Shown: positions 11,653-20,369 of the stretch, in pieces | How the letters are laid out: the number at the start of each line of letters is the position of its first letter | How positions within the stretch are numbered: the stretch's first letter is position 1 | NCBI RefSeq assembly: GCF_023736115.1 | Contig: NZ_JAKQZC010000005.1 | Location: 1 to 64,000, forward strand | DNA length: 64,000 bases | From: Salinicola avicenniae | GTDB lineage: Bacteria; Pseudomonadota; Gammaproteobacteria; Pseudomonadales; Halomonadaceae | Reading direction: 5' to 3' | Made by a program: the position numbers and the translations under genes | The notes under the pieces: generated by a model | Databases searched by the model: none | Told to the model about the DNA's origin: nothing | What the model saw: the letters and a program-made list of their open reading frames with translations, nothing else

Positions 11653-14022
11653 TCACGAGCGTTCCGCTTTGGCGACCTCAATACCGAAGCGCAGTGCCGC
11701 ATAGTCGGTATCGCTGCTATCGCCCCATGACTCAACGTCGACTGCCTGGAAGCGCAGGTCGCGATTGTCTCTCGCATCGAGCTGGATCGGGTCGCCGCCG
11801 GCGATCTGGTTAACATTGAAATCGACGATTCGGCTGCCGGGTGCCACCAGATTTCGGGTCAAACGGAAGGCGTGGCCGGGATGCCTGCCGGACTGACGTG
11901 CGTCGCAGAGCGCTAGCGAGACATCCACGCCCGGCGTCTCGATGCGCAGATCGTCGAGGTCGAAGATCGATACGCCTCCGTACGCGCGCAGCTGAACAAG
12001 CAGGGGGATCACGCCCGCGGGCTGTTCCACCTTCGACTGGATGGTGCCGCCTTTCCAGCAGGCGTAATTGGCACTGTTGGCCCCCAGGGCCACCAGCACA
12101 TCGCCGTCGCTGGCCTGGCGTGTGAAAGTAAAGCGGTTGTCCTGGAAGTATTGCGCCTTGGCATTGCTGTGATCGCGCATATCGACGACCACGTCATCGT
12201 GCGTGATATTGCGGTAGGTGACATCGGCCCAGGAGTCGACGATAACGGCACCGAAGCCATCGCCGTCATAGAGGAACGCGCCAGTGTCGAGCGTGACGTC
12301 CTGGTCATAGTCCGGGTCCTCGAAACCGGCGAGGCGGCGGAACATCGTCTTGCCCAGGCCAGGGTCGAACTTGGGCTCGGCGAATCGGGCATGAATCGAT
12401 GATGAGTGGCGTGTCTGGCGGGCGACGAAGTTCTTGATCACGTTGCCGCGGGTGGCATAGAAGATGGAGATGTTGAAGTTGGCGGCGTTCTCTGAATAGA
12501 TGCCGTCGAACAGGCAGTAGGTGCAGCCTTCGAAGTCGAAGGCGGTGTCGCTGACCTCCTTGGCGCTGCAGCCGAATACCTTGACGTTGTGCGCGTTGTT
12601 GAAATAGATCGCGCCGTTGGTCCAGCGGCAGTGGACATCGCTGATGTAGCCGTCACGCAGGCGGCGCATCCAGCGCAGTTCGCCGCCCTTGCCGGGGCGC
12701 GCCGAGCCGCCCCAGCCGGAGACGTTGCAGTAGTCCATGTGGACATGGGTGGCGGAGAAATCGCGCACGAAGTTAAGCCGAATCGCATTGGCGCGCTTGC
12801 TGTCGCCCGGGCGGTAGGTATAGCGACCGGCACCGCCGGAGAGATGACTGATCCGGATGTTTTCGCTCAGATCGTCCGGCACGTCGGGATTGAAGCCGGC
12901 GAGGACCGCGTTGTCGGTCTCCGGATCATCCTTGGCGTCGCGAATCGCGTAGCGGCCATTGATCTCCAGCTCGTGAAAGATCTTGAGGCCGCCGCAGCGC
13001 ACATGATGAATATCGGTATAGGTGACGTTGCGGACGTTGACCATGGCAACCGCCCCGCGCGCGAAATCGGTCGCCTCGAAGACCAGCCCGCCGAGGTGAA
13101 TGTCGCGACTGAAAGCCGCGCCGAGGTCGCCTTCGGGGCGGCCATTGGCCCAGGCATCGACCACATGGGGCTCACGTAGCCAGAACAAGCCGTCGTTGAA
13201 GGCTTCGGCGACGTAGTCGCTGACGATACGGCTGTTCGATTGGGCACCGTCGCCAATCAGCTTGGTGCCGCTACGGAGGCGCAGGCGGGTGGCGCCGACG
13301 TAGAGGCCGCCGCCATAGGGCAGGTCGGGCAGGTACTTGGTCCGGTAGGGCGTGCGATCGAGTGTTTCCTGCAGCCAGGCGGATTCGTCGGTCGCGGTGG
13401 CGGAGTCGCCGCGATAATCGGCGCGAAAGCCGACTTTCAACAGATTGATATCGTGACTGTCCTGGGTGTAGGCGGCACCGTCGTCGGCCCACACCGTCAG
13501 GGCATGATAGTTGTCGTCCAACTCATGGGGGCGGGCGACCCAGGCGGTTTCGCCGGCCCGTGCCGGATCGTCCAGCGCCACTCGGCGGCAGAAATCGATA
13601 TTCAGCTCGTAAGGCAGGTCGCGGTGGAAGCGGCGGCAGATCAGATGGCAGCCGTCGGGGATTCGGTCTCCTGCCTGTGCCCGCAGCGCGTTGACGGAGT
13701 CGAGCACCATCAGACGCTGGTCGAGCGCTTGTGCCAATGACTGCACACCACTGGCAGAACTCACCGCATCCTGATCGAAGAACTGCACACCGAGGCGCTG
13801 TTCACCGGCGGCGCTGACGACTTCCAGCCGGTAGTGGCCATTGGGAGCGCCGAACTGTATCTGGCCTTCGGGGCCTGCCTGAAACGGGTTGGCGAGCGGT
13901 TCGCCGCTGGCGTCCTGCAGCGTCGGCGCGAGCGTTTCGCCGTCCTCGCTAAAGACACGCACCGTGGCGCCAGGTATGACCTGACCATCCTGGCCCTGAG
14001 CGAACAGGGTTTTTACTTCCAT
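11653..14022 (-). CDS. Tailspike-like right-handed beta-helix protein, putative polysaccharide depolymerase
   Basis: 789 residues, no signal peptide. The N-terminus (FAQGQDGQVIPGATVRVF, NPFQAGPEGQIQFGAPNG, LGVQFFDQD) is the small beta domain found at the start of phage tail fibres and tailspikes. After about residue 190 comes a pectate-lyase-superfamily type start (VGFRADYRGDSATATDESA, GGGLYVGATRLRL, GDGAQ), then a beta-helix core with repeated turns to about residue 560 and a beta-rich C-terminal part. Good ribosome site AGGAGA eight bases before ATG 14022. Convergent with the polysaccharide cluster; no other phage gene is near. Likely cuts or modifies a polysaccharide; the substrate and its route out of the cell are unknown. 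Confidence 0.7.
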   Translation of the reverse strand: MEVKTLFAQGQDGQVIPGATVRVFSEDGETLAPTLQDASGEPLANPFQAGPEGQIQFGAPNGHYRLEVVSAAGEQRLGVQFFDQDAVSSASGVQSLAQALDQRLMVLDSVNALRAQAGDRIPDGCHLICRRFHRDLPYELNIDFCRRVALDDPARAGETAWVARPHELDDNYHALTVWADDGAAYTQDSHDINLLKVGFRADYRGDSATATDESAWLQETLDRTPYRTKYLPDLPYGGGLYVGATRLRLRSGTKLIGDGAQSNSRIVSDYVAEAFNDGLFWLREPHVVDAWANGRPEGDLGAAFSRDIHLGGLVFEATDFARGAVAMVNVRNVTYTDIHHVRCGGLKIFHELEINGRYAIRDAKDDPETDNAVLAGFNPDVPDDLSENIRISHLSGGAGRYTYRPGDSKRANAIRLNFVRDFSATHVHMDYCNVSGWGGSARPGKGGELRWMRRLRDGYISDVHCRWTNGAIYFNNAHNVKVFGCSAKEVSDTAFDFEGCTYCLFDGIYSENAANFNISIFYATRGNVIKNFVARQTRHSSSIHARFAEPKFDPGLGKTMFRRLAGFEDPDYDQDVTLDTGAFLYDGDGFGAVIVDSWADVTYRNITHDDVVVDMRDHSNAKAQYFQDNRFTFTRQASDGDVLVALGANSANYACWKGGTIQSKVEQPAGVIPLLVQLRAYGGVSIFDLDDLRIETPGVDVSLALCDARQSGRHPGHAFRLTRNLVAPGSRIVDFNVNQIAGGDPIQLDARDNRDLRFQAVDVESWGDSSDTDYAALRFGIEVAKAERS

Positions 14023-14184
14023 GTCGACCGTCTCCTGTGAAGCGCGAGTGCTGGATCGATTATCCGAATCCGCACGCGGGTTGGGAGTGGAGAGTTGTTG
14101 GCGTTTTGTTAGGTAATGTCCCTAGTGCGTTGGTACCGTGCCTGGGCGGGGGAATGACGGGAGAGGGCGCGGTTGGCGAGGAGA

Positions 14185-14544
14185 TCAGTCGGTGCGGCGC
14201 GATGAGAGCAGGGCCAGCGTCCAGCCGCACGTGGCGCCCAGCATGTCGATGCCGACATCGCTCAAGCGCGGATGGCGTAATGGGGAAAACTGTTGCAGAA
14301 ATTCGGTGGCGAGCGCCGGCACCAGGCAGATCAACAGCGGCAGCCAGATCGGCAATCGTCGCAGGCGCTGGCTCAGAAGGAACGCGAGCCCGACGAACAG
14401 CGTGAAGTGCGCGACCGGCTGGATCAGGTTGCCTAGCCCCAGGCCTCGCTGGATGGCTGCCTTGGCATCGCCTGGCATCAGGGTGCCTACGATCAGGATG
14501 AGTCCCAGCCCGGCCAGGGCGCTCGTCGTCTTTGAAACTCTCAT
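14185..14544 (-). CDS. VanZ-like membrane protein
   Basis: 119 residues with about four hydrophobic segments. The segment ATEFLQQFSPLRHPRLSDVGIDMLGATCG is of the VanZ type (E-x2-Q-x-F...R-x2-D-x3-N/D-x3-G). ATG 14544 has GAGGT six bases ahead and is preferred over an upstream in-frame ATG at 14607. VanZ-like proteins have no agreed biochemical role; a cell-envelope role is inferred. Confidence 0.65.
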   Translation of the reverse strand: MRVSKTTSALAGLGLILIVGTLMPGDAKAAIQRGLGLGNLIQPVAHFTLFVGLAFLLSQRLRRLPIWLPLLICLVPALATEFLQQFSPLRHPRLSDVGIDMLGATCGWTLALLSSRRTD

Positions 14545-14691
14545 GACGCTACCTCGTTGATTCTCAGCCCTTGTCGGGCCAACCATGGACCGCTGGCCTG
14601 CTGGCACGGTTCCGTTGCCGAGTGTTGCGAAGCGTCAGGTTTTGACAATCCAGGGCTGGAGAATCAGCGTCAGACAGTCGGAATCCGACAA

Positions 14692-15420
14692 TCAAAGTCC
14701 AAAAAGATGTATCAGTGGCGGAAGCAGGAACGCCGTTACCAGGCCCGATAGCCCCATTGCGAGCCCCGAGAAGGCACCGGCCACTGCGCCGAGCGAGGCG
14801 AAACAGTGGGCCGTGCCGAAGCCGTGCGCAGCGAGACCCATCGAGTAGCCCTGGACCGTCGGGTCGTTCACGCCGGTCAGCCGGAAGATCCAGGGGCCCA
14901 CGATGCAGCCGACAACGCCTGTCAGCAGGACAAGGCCGGCGGTCAGCGAGGGGATGCCGCCGATCTTCTCCGCGATGCCCATGGCGATCGGCGAGGTAAC
15001 CGATTTCGGCGCCAGTGACAGCACGGTTTCCGGCGTGGCGCCGAACAGCAACGATATGCCGACGGCCGAGACGACAGCCGTCACAATACCGACGCCAGTG
15101 CCGATCGCGATGGGCCACAGCATGCGCCGGACGCGCTCGCGATGGTCATAGAGGGGAATGGCCAGCGCCACGGTCGCTGGGCCGAGCAGGAAATGCAGGA
15201 ATTGGGCCCCCTCGAAGTAAGTCGCATAATCGGTGCCCGTGAGAACGAGGAAGCCGATCAACAGGGCGATGGCGACGATAACCGGATGCAGCAGCGGTGA
15301 GCCGCCGGCCAGCCGATTGATGCGCGTCGCGACATAGAAGGCGACCAGTGTCGCGAACAGGTTGAGCAGCGGACTGGCCGAGAGATAGACCCAGATCTGG
15401 GTGAGGCCAAGATCACTCAT
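14692..15420 (-). CDS. LrgB/CidB family membrane protein
   Basis: 242 residues, mostly hydrophobic, with seven or so helices. Typical LrgB features: FLLGPATVALAIPLYDHRERVRR, LAPKSVTSPIAMGIAEKIGG and GLAAHGFGTAHCF. It works with the LrgA-type partner encoded immediately upstream (the two overlap by 4 bases). The family was described as holin/antiholin-like and some members export small organic acids such as glycolate; which applies here is unknown. Confidence 0.85.
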   Translation of the reverse strand: MSDLGLTQIWVYLSASPLLNLFATLVAFYVATRINRLAGGSPLLHPVIVAIALLIGFLVLTGTDYATYFEGAQFLHFLLGPATVALAIPLYDHRERVRRMLWPIAIGTGVGIVTAVVSAVGISLLFGATPETVLSLAPKSVTSPIAMGIAEKIGGIPSLTAGLVLLTGVVGCIVGPWIFRLTGVNDPTVQGYSMGLAAHGFGTAHCFASLGAVAGAFSGLAMGLSGLVTAFLLPPLIHLFGL

Positions 15421-15785
15421 GTATCGGACTCCCCGGTGGTCTTGCCGCGGCGTGTCAGCCGGTGGAGTGTCTGGCTGGTGACCAGCAGGGTAACGGCAGT
15501 CGAAACCACCAGTGTGATGGCCAACACGCCGAGTTCGCGGCTGATCAGTCCGAAATGCTGTATCAGCCCAACGCCAGCCGGTACGAACAGCAGCGTCAGA
15601 TACTTGAGCAGGCCTTCGCCCATGGTGCGCAGGCTATCCGGCACGCTGCCGCGCACGATCAAGCCGATCAGGAGAATCAGCATGCCCAGTACCGGACCGG
15701 GGATCGGAAGGCTCAGGGCGCGGCTGATGACCTCGCCGCAGAATTGGCAGCCAAGCAGGAGGCTCATCCCGATGATCAGCGACAT
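15417..15785 (-). CDS. LrgA/CidA family membrane protein
   Basis: 122 residues with four hydrophobic helices; LPIPGPVLGMLILLIGL near residue 35 is the conserved family stretch. ATG 15785 has AAGGA about eight bases upstream and is preferred to the longer frame starting at 15944, whose extra residues are not membrane-like. Stop overlaps the start of the LrgB partner (ATGA), so the two are made together. Confidence 0.85.
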   Translation of the reverse strand: MSLIIGMSLLLGCQFCGEVISRALSLPIPGPVLGMLILLIGLIVRGSVPDSLRTMGEGLLKYLTLLFVPAGVGLIQHFGLISRELGVLAITLVVSTAVTLLVTSQTLHRLTRRGKTTGESDT

Positions 15786-15937
15786 ATGGAGATCCTTGAA
15801 GACTTTAGTCTTAGAGCAGGCATTGTACGCGTTGGGACCTGCAGGCGACGAGATGGAAGGGGCGGTTTCGTGGCGGTGTGACTGCACCATCGTGAGACGT
15901 GCACGCAACCATTTGAAAAAAAAGCCTAATGAACCGC

Positions 15938-15966
15938 TTTTCATTTTCCGAAACGCAAGGTAGTAT
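15938..15966 (+). promoter_or_regulatory. Sigma-70-type promoter for tRNA-Pro
   Basis: TTTTCA (15938-15943) and TAGTAT (15961-15966) are separated by 17 bases, each 4 of 6 to consensus, about 44 bases before the mature tRNA. Start of transcription is expected near 15973, leaving a short 5' leader. Confidence 0.5.
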
Positions 15967-16009
15967 ACGCTGCGTTTCGCGGATGACCGTTACGGAAAGC
16001 GCGAAAAGT

Positions 16010-16086
16010 CGGAGCGTGGCGCAGCTTGGTAGCGCGCTGCAATGGGGTTGCAGAGGTCGCAGGTTCGAATCCTGTCGCTCCGACCA
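16010..16086 (+). tRNA. tRNA-Pro (anticodon GGG)
   Basis: 77 bases including CCA encoded at 16084-16086. The acceptor stem CGGAGCG pairs with CGCTCCG; the D arm contains GCGCAGCTTGGTAGCGC; the anticodon stem CTGCA/TGCAG holds the loop ATGGGGT giving anticodon GGG; the T arm has GGTTCGAATCC. It reads CCC and CCU codons. A terminator follows within ten bases, so it is a single-gene unit. Confidence 0.95.
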
Positions 16087-16093
16087 GATATCG

Positions 16094-16134
16094 AAAAAAC
16101 CGCCATTCGGCTTCGTCGGATGGCGGTTTTTTTT
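16094..16134 (+). terminator. Terminator of tRNA-Pro
   Basis: AAAAAACCGCCAT pairs with ATGGCGGTTTTTT across a GC-rich loop and ends in eight T. The A run on the left makes it able to act on the other strand as well. Confidence 0.85.
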
Positions 16135-16291
16135 GGCGCCTCGCACGCGCAGATGCTTTCCCTTGTCTATCGTCTATCGCTTGCCTGGCACCTCACGTCC
16201 GATCTTGCTGGCTTGGTAGCCGCCACCGTCGTAGTCCGGTGGCGTAGGGCGACTCACGCCAGCCAGCGGCGGGGCGACTGCGAAGGCGTGT

Positions 16292-16657
16292 TCATTGCGG
16301 ATGCGTGTTCATATAGACGCGCACCGCATCCATGGTCGTGCGCAGATCGTCGCAGAAGGCCTGTGACGGGTCGAATTCGGCGCCGCTCGCCAGCTGCTTC
16401 ATCTCGTCGCTGTGATCGGCAACCTGTCCGGACTCTCTCAGGCCGCGGGCCATGCTCGCCATCTGGTTTTGCGTAGTTTGCGGGTTGTCGCTGGCCGAAA
16501 GGTAGCTGTCGATCTGGCGAGTCTGCTGCTGGATCTGCTGTCTGAGCGTTGCCGAGCTGCAGTCGTCGGCAGCCCAGACGGGCAGGGCGAAAAGTGGCAG
16601 GGCGAAAAGTGACAGGTTGCAGATCGTCAGCCAGCGGAGAGAGCGGGAAGTGAACAC
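16292..16657 (-). CDS. Small periplasmic protein of unknown function
   Basis: 121 residues. A Sec signal peptide spans about residues 1-29 and ends VWAADD; its hydrophobic core contains LFALP twice in a row, encoded by a perfect 15-bp tandem repeat at 16581-16610. The mature part is hydrophilic and mostly helical (glutamine-rich, with two cysteines, Cys33 and Cys102, that could form a disulfide). I do not recognise the family. It stands alone between tRNA-Pro and the transporter gene. Confidence 0.6.
   Translation of the reverse strand: MFTSRSLRWLTICNLSLFALPLFALPVWAADDCSSATLRQQIQQQTRQIDSYLSASDNPQTTQNQMASMARGLRESGQVADHSDEMKQLASGAEFDPSQAFCDDLRTTMDAVRVYMNTHPQ
16581..16610. repeat. 15-bp perfect tandem duplication inside a signal peptide
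   Basis: GGCAGGGCGAAAAGT is repeated exactly at 16581-16595 and 16596-16610. On the minus strand each copy encodes LFALP, so gain or loss of a copy changes signal-peptide length by five residues without a frameshift. Confidence 0.9.
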
Positions 16658-16936
16658 GGCGGGATGGCCTCGCGACAGTGGACTAGTGATGGGAGTCCGG
16701 CCGACCCTATCGGTCGGGTGGTCTGGATCGGGTGCGCGCCACTATGCCAGCTCGGCAAGGCGGGAGGCCAGTTCGATGCGGTTCTGGGCTTGGTCGGCTT
16801 CGTGAGGTGTGTAATCAGCCGTCGACGCGGTGGTTGAGCGCCAGGATCTCGTACGGCAGGGGGCGCTGGTGGGAGATTTGCCGGAGGCGGCCTCGACCGC
16901 GCGTCAAGCGCGGGCCGAGGCCGGCGTGCCGGTAAG

Positions 16937-18391
16937 CTACAGCCAGAAGAGTTCGATCAGGCCCAGGCAGATCAGCGTGACCAGAACGGTGCCGACGACG
17001 TTGAGCAGGAAACCGGCGCGAATCATCGATTGAATCTTCATGTGCCCGGTGGCGAAGACGATGGCGTTCGGCGGCGTGGCAACCGGCATCATGAAGGCAC
17101 AGCTGGCCGCGATGGCGGCCGGTACCGTGATCAGCAGCGGGTCGACGTCCAGCGACATGGCGAGCGCGCCGAGCAAGGGGAGAAAGGCGGCGGCGGTTGC
17201 GGTATTCGACGTCAGTTCGGTAAGGAAGATGATCACCACGACGATCGCGCCGATCAGCAGCAGTAGCGGCAGGACGCCGAAAACGCCGAGCTGATTGGCG
17301 ATCCAGTCGGCCAGCCCCGAGCCGCTGATATTGCCGGCGAGCGCCAGGCCGCCACCGAACAGCAGCAGAATGCCCCAGGGCAGGCCGGATGCGTCTTCCC
17401 ATGCCAGTAGCGGACGATGTCGCTCGTTGCCGCTCGGGATCAGGAACAAGGCGACGCCGGCAAACAGCGCGACGGAGGTGTCGGATAGCCAGTCGATGCC
17501 GAGATCGTTGAGCAGGGGGCGTGTCACCCAGGCCAGCGCGGCCAGCAGAAAGACGATGCCGACACGCGCCTCGGCGGCGCTCAAGGGACCGAGTTTGCTC
17601 AGCTCGTCACGAATGACGTTGCCGTCACCGTCGTCAAGCTTGAGCTGGAAGCCACCACGAGTCAGCCACCACCAGGCCGCTGCCATCATGGCGATGCTGA
17701 CCGGTAGGCCAATCACCATCCATTGGGCAAAGCCGAGCTCGATGTTCTGCTCGCTGGACAGATAGCCGGCCAGAATCGCGTTGGGCGGGGTGCCGATCAG
17801 CGTGGCAATACCACCGATGCTCGCTGAATAGGCGATTGCCAGCAACAGCGCGGTCGCGTAGCGCGAGACTTCGGCGCGGTCGGCGCCGGTAAAGAGAGAG
17901 ACCACCGACATGCCGATCGGCAGCATCATGATCGCGGTCGCCGTGTTCGAGACCCACATGCTGATGAAGCCGGTGGCCAGCATGAAGCCGGCAATCTGCT
18001 GTTTGGGCTTCTGGCCGACCACGTTGAGAATGCGCAACGCGATGCGTCGATGCAGGTTCCAGCGCTGCATGGCGATGCCGAGCAGAAAGCCACCGAGAAA
18101 CAGGAAGATTGTCGGGTTGGCGTAGCTGGTGGCCGTGCTCTTGAGATCGGCGATGCCCAGTGCTGGTGCCAAGGGGATCGGCAGCAGCGAGGTGGCCGGG
18201 ATGGGAATGGGCTCGGTCGCCCACCAGGTGGCCAGCAGCAGTGCCAGGCCGACGCAGTGCCAGGCGGCAGGTTCCATGCCGGCCGGGGCCGGCAAGAACT
18301 GTGTCAGGAGGATCCAGATCGGTCCTAGCACCAGACCGATTCGCGCGGGTAGTGCCGGGGCACTGGCCGTCTGGGCCGATGTCTCCGTCAT
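16937..18391 (-). CDS. SLC13/DASS family sodium-coupled anion transporter
   Basis: 484 residues with about twelve hydrophobic segments. The two family signatures SNTATAIMMLPIG (first half) and TSNTATAAAFLPL (second half) carry the SNT motifs that bind sodium and the anion carboxylate in DASS transporters. Likely imports dicarboxylates (succinate, malate, fumarate), although some relatives carry sulfate. Divergent from cysQ across 220 bases, so sulfate transport is a possibility that cannot be excluded by sequence. Confidence 0.85.
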   Translation of the reverse strand: MTETSAQTASAPALPARIGLVLGPIWILLTQFLPAPAGMEPAAWHCVGLALLLATWWATEPIPIPATSLLPIPLAPALGIADLKSTATSYANPTIFLFLGGFLLGIAMQRWNLHRRIALRILNVVGQKPKQQIAGFMLATGFISMWVSNTATAIMMLPIGMSVVSLFTGADRAEVSRYATALLLAIAYSASIGGIATLIGTPPNAILAGYLSSEQNIELGFAQWMVIGLPVSIAMMAAAWWWLTRGGFQLKLDDGDGNVIRDELSKLGPLSAAEARVGIVFLLAALAWVTRPLLNDLGIDWLSDTSVALFAGVALFLIPSGNERHRPLLAWEDASGLPWGILLLFGGGLALAGNISGSGLADWIANQLGVFGVLPLLLLIGAIVVVIIFLTELTSNTATAAAFLPLLGALAMSLDVDPLLITVPAAIAASCAFMMPVATPPNAIVFATGHMKIQSMIRAGFLLNVVGTVLVTLICLGLIELFWL

Positions 18392-18611
18392 CGTGAATTC
18401 CTTTTCTCTGCGGCAGGATGTCGTTTTATTCTACTTAAGCCGTAGGGGCTGCCGCTGTCAGTTGTGCTTAGCCTTTGGTCTAATGATGTCGGTCGCGTTC
18501 GTGTCTCGAGTCATGTCGAAGCCTCGGCGGCGATGGGAAATGAACCTGTGCAGGAGTCGCGGTGATGCGGGAAGTTCTGACAACAAGAGCGGTGCCGGTC
18601 GTGGGGGCGTC

Positions 18612-19427
18612 ATGACGCCGTCATGGGAAGCGCTGGTCGCTCCGCTTGTGGCACTGTGCCGCGAGGCCGGCGACGCCATCGAGGCCGCGCGCCGTGGTGG
18701 AGTGGAGACTCGCTGGAAGGCGGATGAGAGTCCCGTCACCGCTGCGGATCTCGCCGCGCACCGCGTGCTGATACAAGGTCTCCCGGCACTGGGGGAGGCG
18801 TGGCCGATCCTGTCAGAGGAATCCGCGGCGATCCCCTGGGAGACACGGCATCGTTGGACGACCTACTGGCTGGTCGACCCGCTGGACGGCACCAAGGAAT
18901 TTCTGCGTGGGTCCGATGAATACACCGTCAACGTGGCGCTGGTTCACCGTCAGCGTTCGATACTCGGTGTCATTGTCAAAGCCGCGACTGCCGAGGTCTG
19001 GGTCGGGGAGCCCGAGAGGGGGGCCTGGTATCAGGCGTCGGCCGGTGCGGATTGGCGGGCCTTGAGAGTGCGGGCTGCCACGCCTCCTCGATTGGTCGTG
19101 AGTCGCTTTCATCGGGGGCGTCATACGCAGGCGCTGATCGAGGCGCTCGACGGGGCAAGTGTCGAGCCGCTTGGCAGCTCGCTCAAGTGCTGTCGTATCG
19201 CCGCGGGCGAGGCCGATCTCTATCCGCGCTTCGGGCCAACCAGCGAGTGGGACACCGCCGCCGCGCAGGCGGTTCTGGAAGGTGCCGGCGGCTCGCTGGT
19301 TGATATGCGGACCTGGCGGCCGTTGCGCTACAACACGCGTGAAACCTTGCTGAATCCGCCTTTTGTTGCCTGTGCCTCCTTGTCGGCCGAGTGGCGGCTG
19401 CAGTTGCCGATACCGGATCAGCCGTAG
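18612..19427 (+). CDS. cysQ: 3'(2'),5'-bisphosphate nucleotidase
   Basis: 271 residues. Hydrolyses PAP, the by-product of sulfotransferases and PAPS reductase, to AMP and phosphate, at the inner face of the membrane. Metal-binding motifs of the lithium-sensitive phosphatase fold: LSEESAA, WLVDPLDGTKEFLRG, and SEWDTAAAQAVLEGAGG near the C-terminus. The start at 18612 is chosen from the family N-terminus; the frame is open far upstream. It complements the sulfation genes at 1-9705 by removing inhibitory PAP. Confidence 0.9.
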   Translation: MTPSWEALVAPLVALCREAGDAIEAARRGGVETRWKADESPVTAADLAAHRVLIQGLPALGEAWPILSEESAAIPWETRHRWTTYWLVDPLDGTKEFLRGSDEYTVNVALVHRQRSILGVIVKAATAEVWVGEPERGAWYQASAGADWRALRVRAATPPRLVVSRFHRGRHTQALIEALDGASVEPLGSSLKCCRIAAGEADLYPRFGPTSEWDTAAAQAVLEGAGGSLVDMRTWRPLRYNTRETLLNPPFVACASLSAEWRLQLPIPDQP

Positions 19428-19487
19428 TGAAGCCAAGGCCTGCTTCCTGTTACTCTCTGAGCCCCTTTCAACGCGGCGCTATACGCT

Positions 19488-19970
19488 ATGTCGTCTTTTT
19501 TAGCCTGGATTTTACTGACGCTCGCGGTACTGGTTGTCGCCGGTCTCGCGCTCTATGCCTGGCGACTGTGGCGCGAGGTCGATCGCCGTAAAACATTTCG
19601 GCAGGCGGAGATCGCGCGAGCCAATCGCAATTGTGTCGAGAGCCTGGATGCGCTCTCCCAGGCCATGATCGGGCGCCAGATCGACCTGGTCGAGGGGGCG
19701 CTGCGTTGTCGCGTGCTGCTCGACATCATCGACGGTGACCTGATCGAGCGGGAGCCCTGGCAGGTGCTGGCCGAAGTGCATCAAGAGGCGGCCCACCTGA
19801 AGACGCATCAGTCGCGTCGCGAGCTGACGCCCCGTCAACGTCACCGGGAAGACCTCGAGCGCGAGGCGATTGCTTCGCGTCATGAAGTTCGCTTGCACGA
19901 GGCGGCTCGCGAACTGCAATCTTTCTGTCGCGAACAGCAGGGAACCCCGCGCTTTCATGAAGTGAAGTAG
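19488..19970 (+). CDS. DUF2489-type membrane-anchored protein
   Basis: 160 residues. One N-terminal transmembrane helix (residues 4-26), then a charged, helical cytoplasmic region with conserved-looking CVESLDALSQAMIGRQIDLVEGALRC and ending HEAARELQSFCREQ. This is the layout of the uncharacterised DUF2489 family of gammaproteobacteria. It follows cysQ by 60 bases and may share its transcript. Function unknown. Confidence 0.7.
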   Translation: MSSFLAWILLTLAVLVVAGLALYAWRLWREVDRRKTFRQAEIARANRNCVESLDALSQAMIGRQIDLVEGALRCRVLLDIIDGDLIEREPWQVLAEVHQEAAHLKTHQSRRELTPRQRHREDLEREAIASRHEVRLHEAARELQSFCREQQGTPRFHEVK

Positions 19971-20369
19971 CAAATTGCGACTTTCGTTTTAAGCAGGAAA
20001 GTCTCGCCTGACCCTGGCTGACTTTCGCCGGCGATGGCCGGTTGTCACCTGGCTCATCGGGGCGGAATTTCGCGCCTCAATCCTAGGTTTCCCTTTGCCA
20101 AACCGATAAATAGTGCTAAAAAAGAACAGTGTTTCCCGACGCGGGTTTGCATCCCGACGCGGAATCGACAATCTTGTTACGGAGCTGCAAAGAATGGGGA
20201 CAATGGGAACATTGACTCCTGCTGGAATCGGTCGGAGGGCAGGCCGATGACAGCTTTCTTTGTCATTGCGAGAAAGATCCACTTTCTCTCGATGAAATCG
20301 GCTTCTATACTCGAAGCCGCTGGGTAACGCCCGTTACAACTAGCGCTGTGTGTTAAGAAGGAGTCTTAC
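19971..20369. other. 399-base leader/intergenic region before the OmpA-like gene
   Basis: No supportable gene. It holds the probable promoter at 20283-20311 and the ribosome site GAAGGAG at 20358-20364. Confidence 0.5.
20283..20311 (+). promoter_or_regulatory. Probable promoter of the OmpA-like lipoprotein gene
   Basis: TATACT (20306-20311) is a five-of-six match to a -10 box; TTTCTC 17 bases upstream is a weak -35. It places the start of transcription near 20318, giving a leader of about 50 bases. Confidence 0.45.

Noticed and set aside
11653-14022. Prophage or prophage remnant around the tailspike-like gene
   Set aside because: No integrase, capsid, terminase, lysis or other tail gene lies on either side and no attachment-site duplication was seen at the nearby tRNA-Pro.
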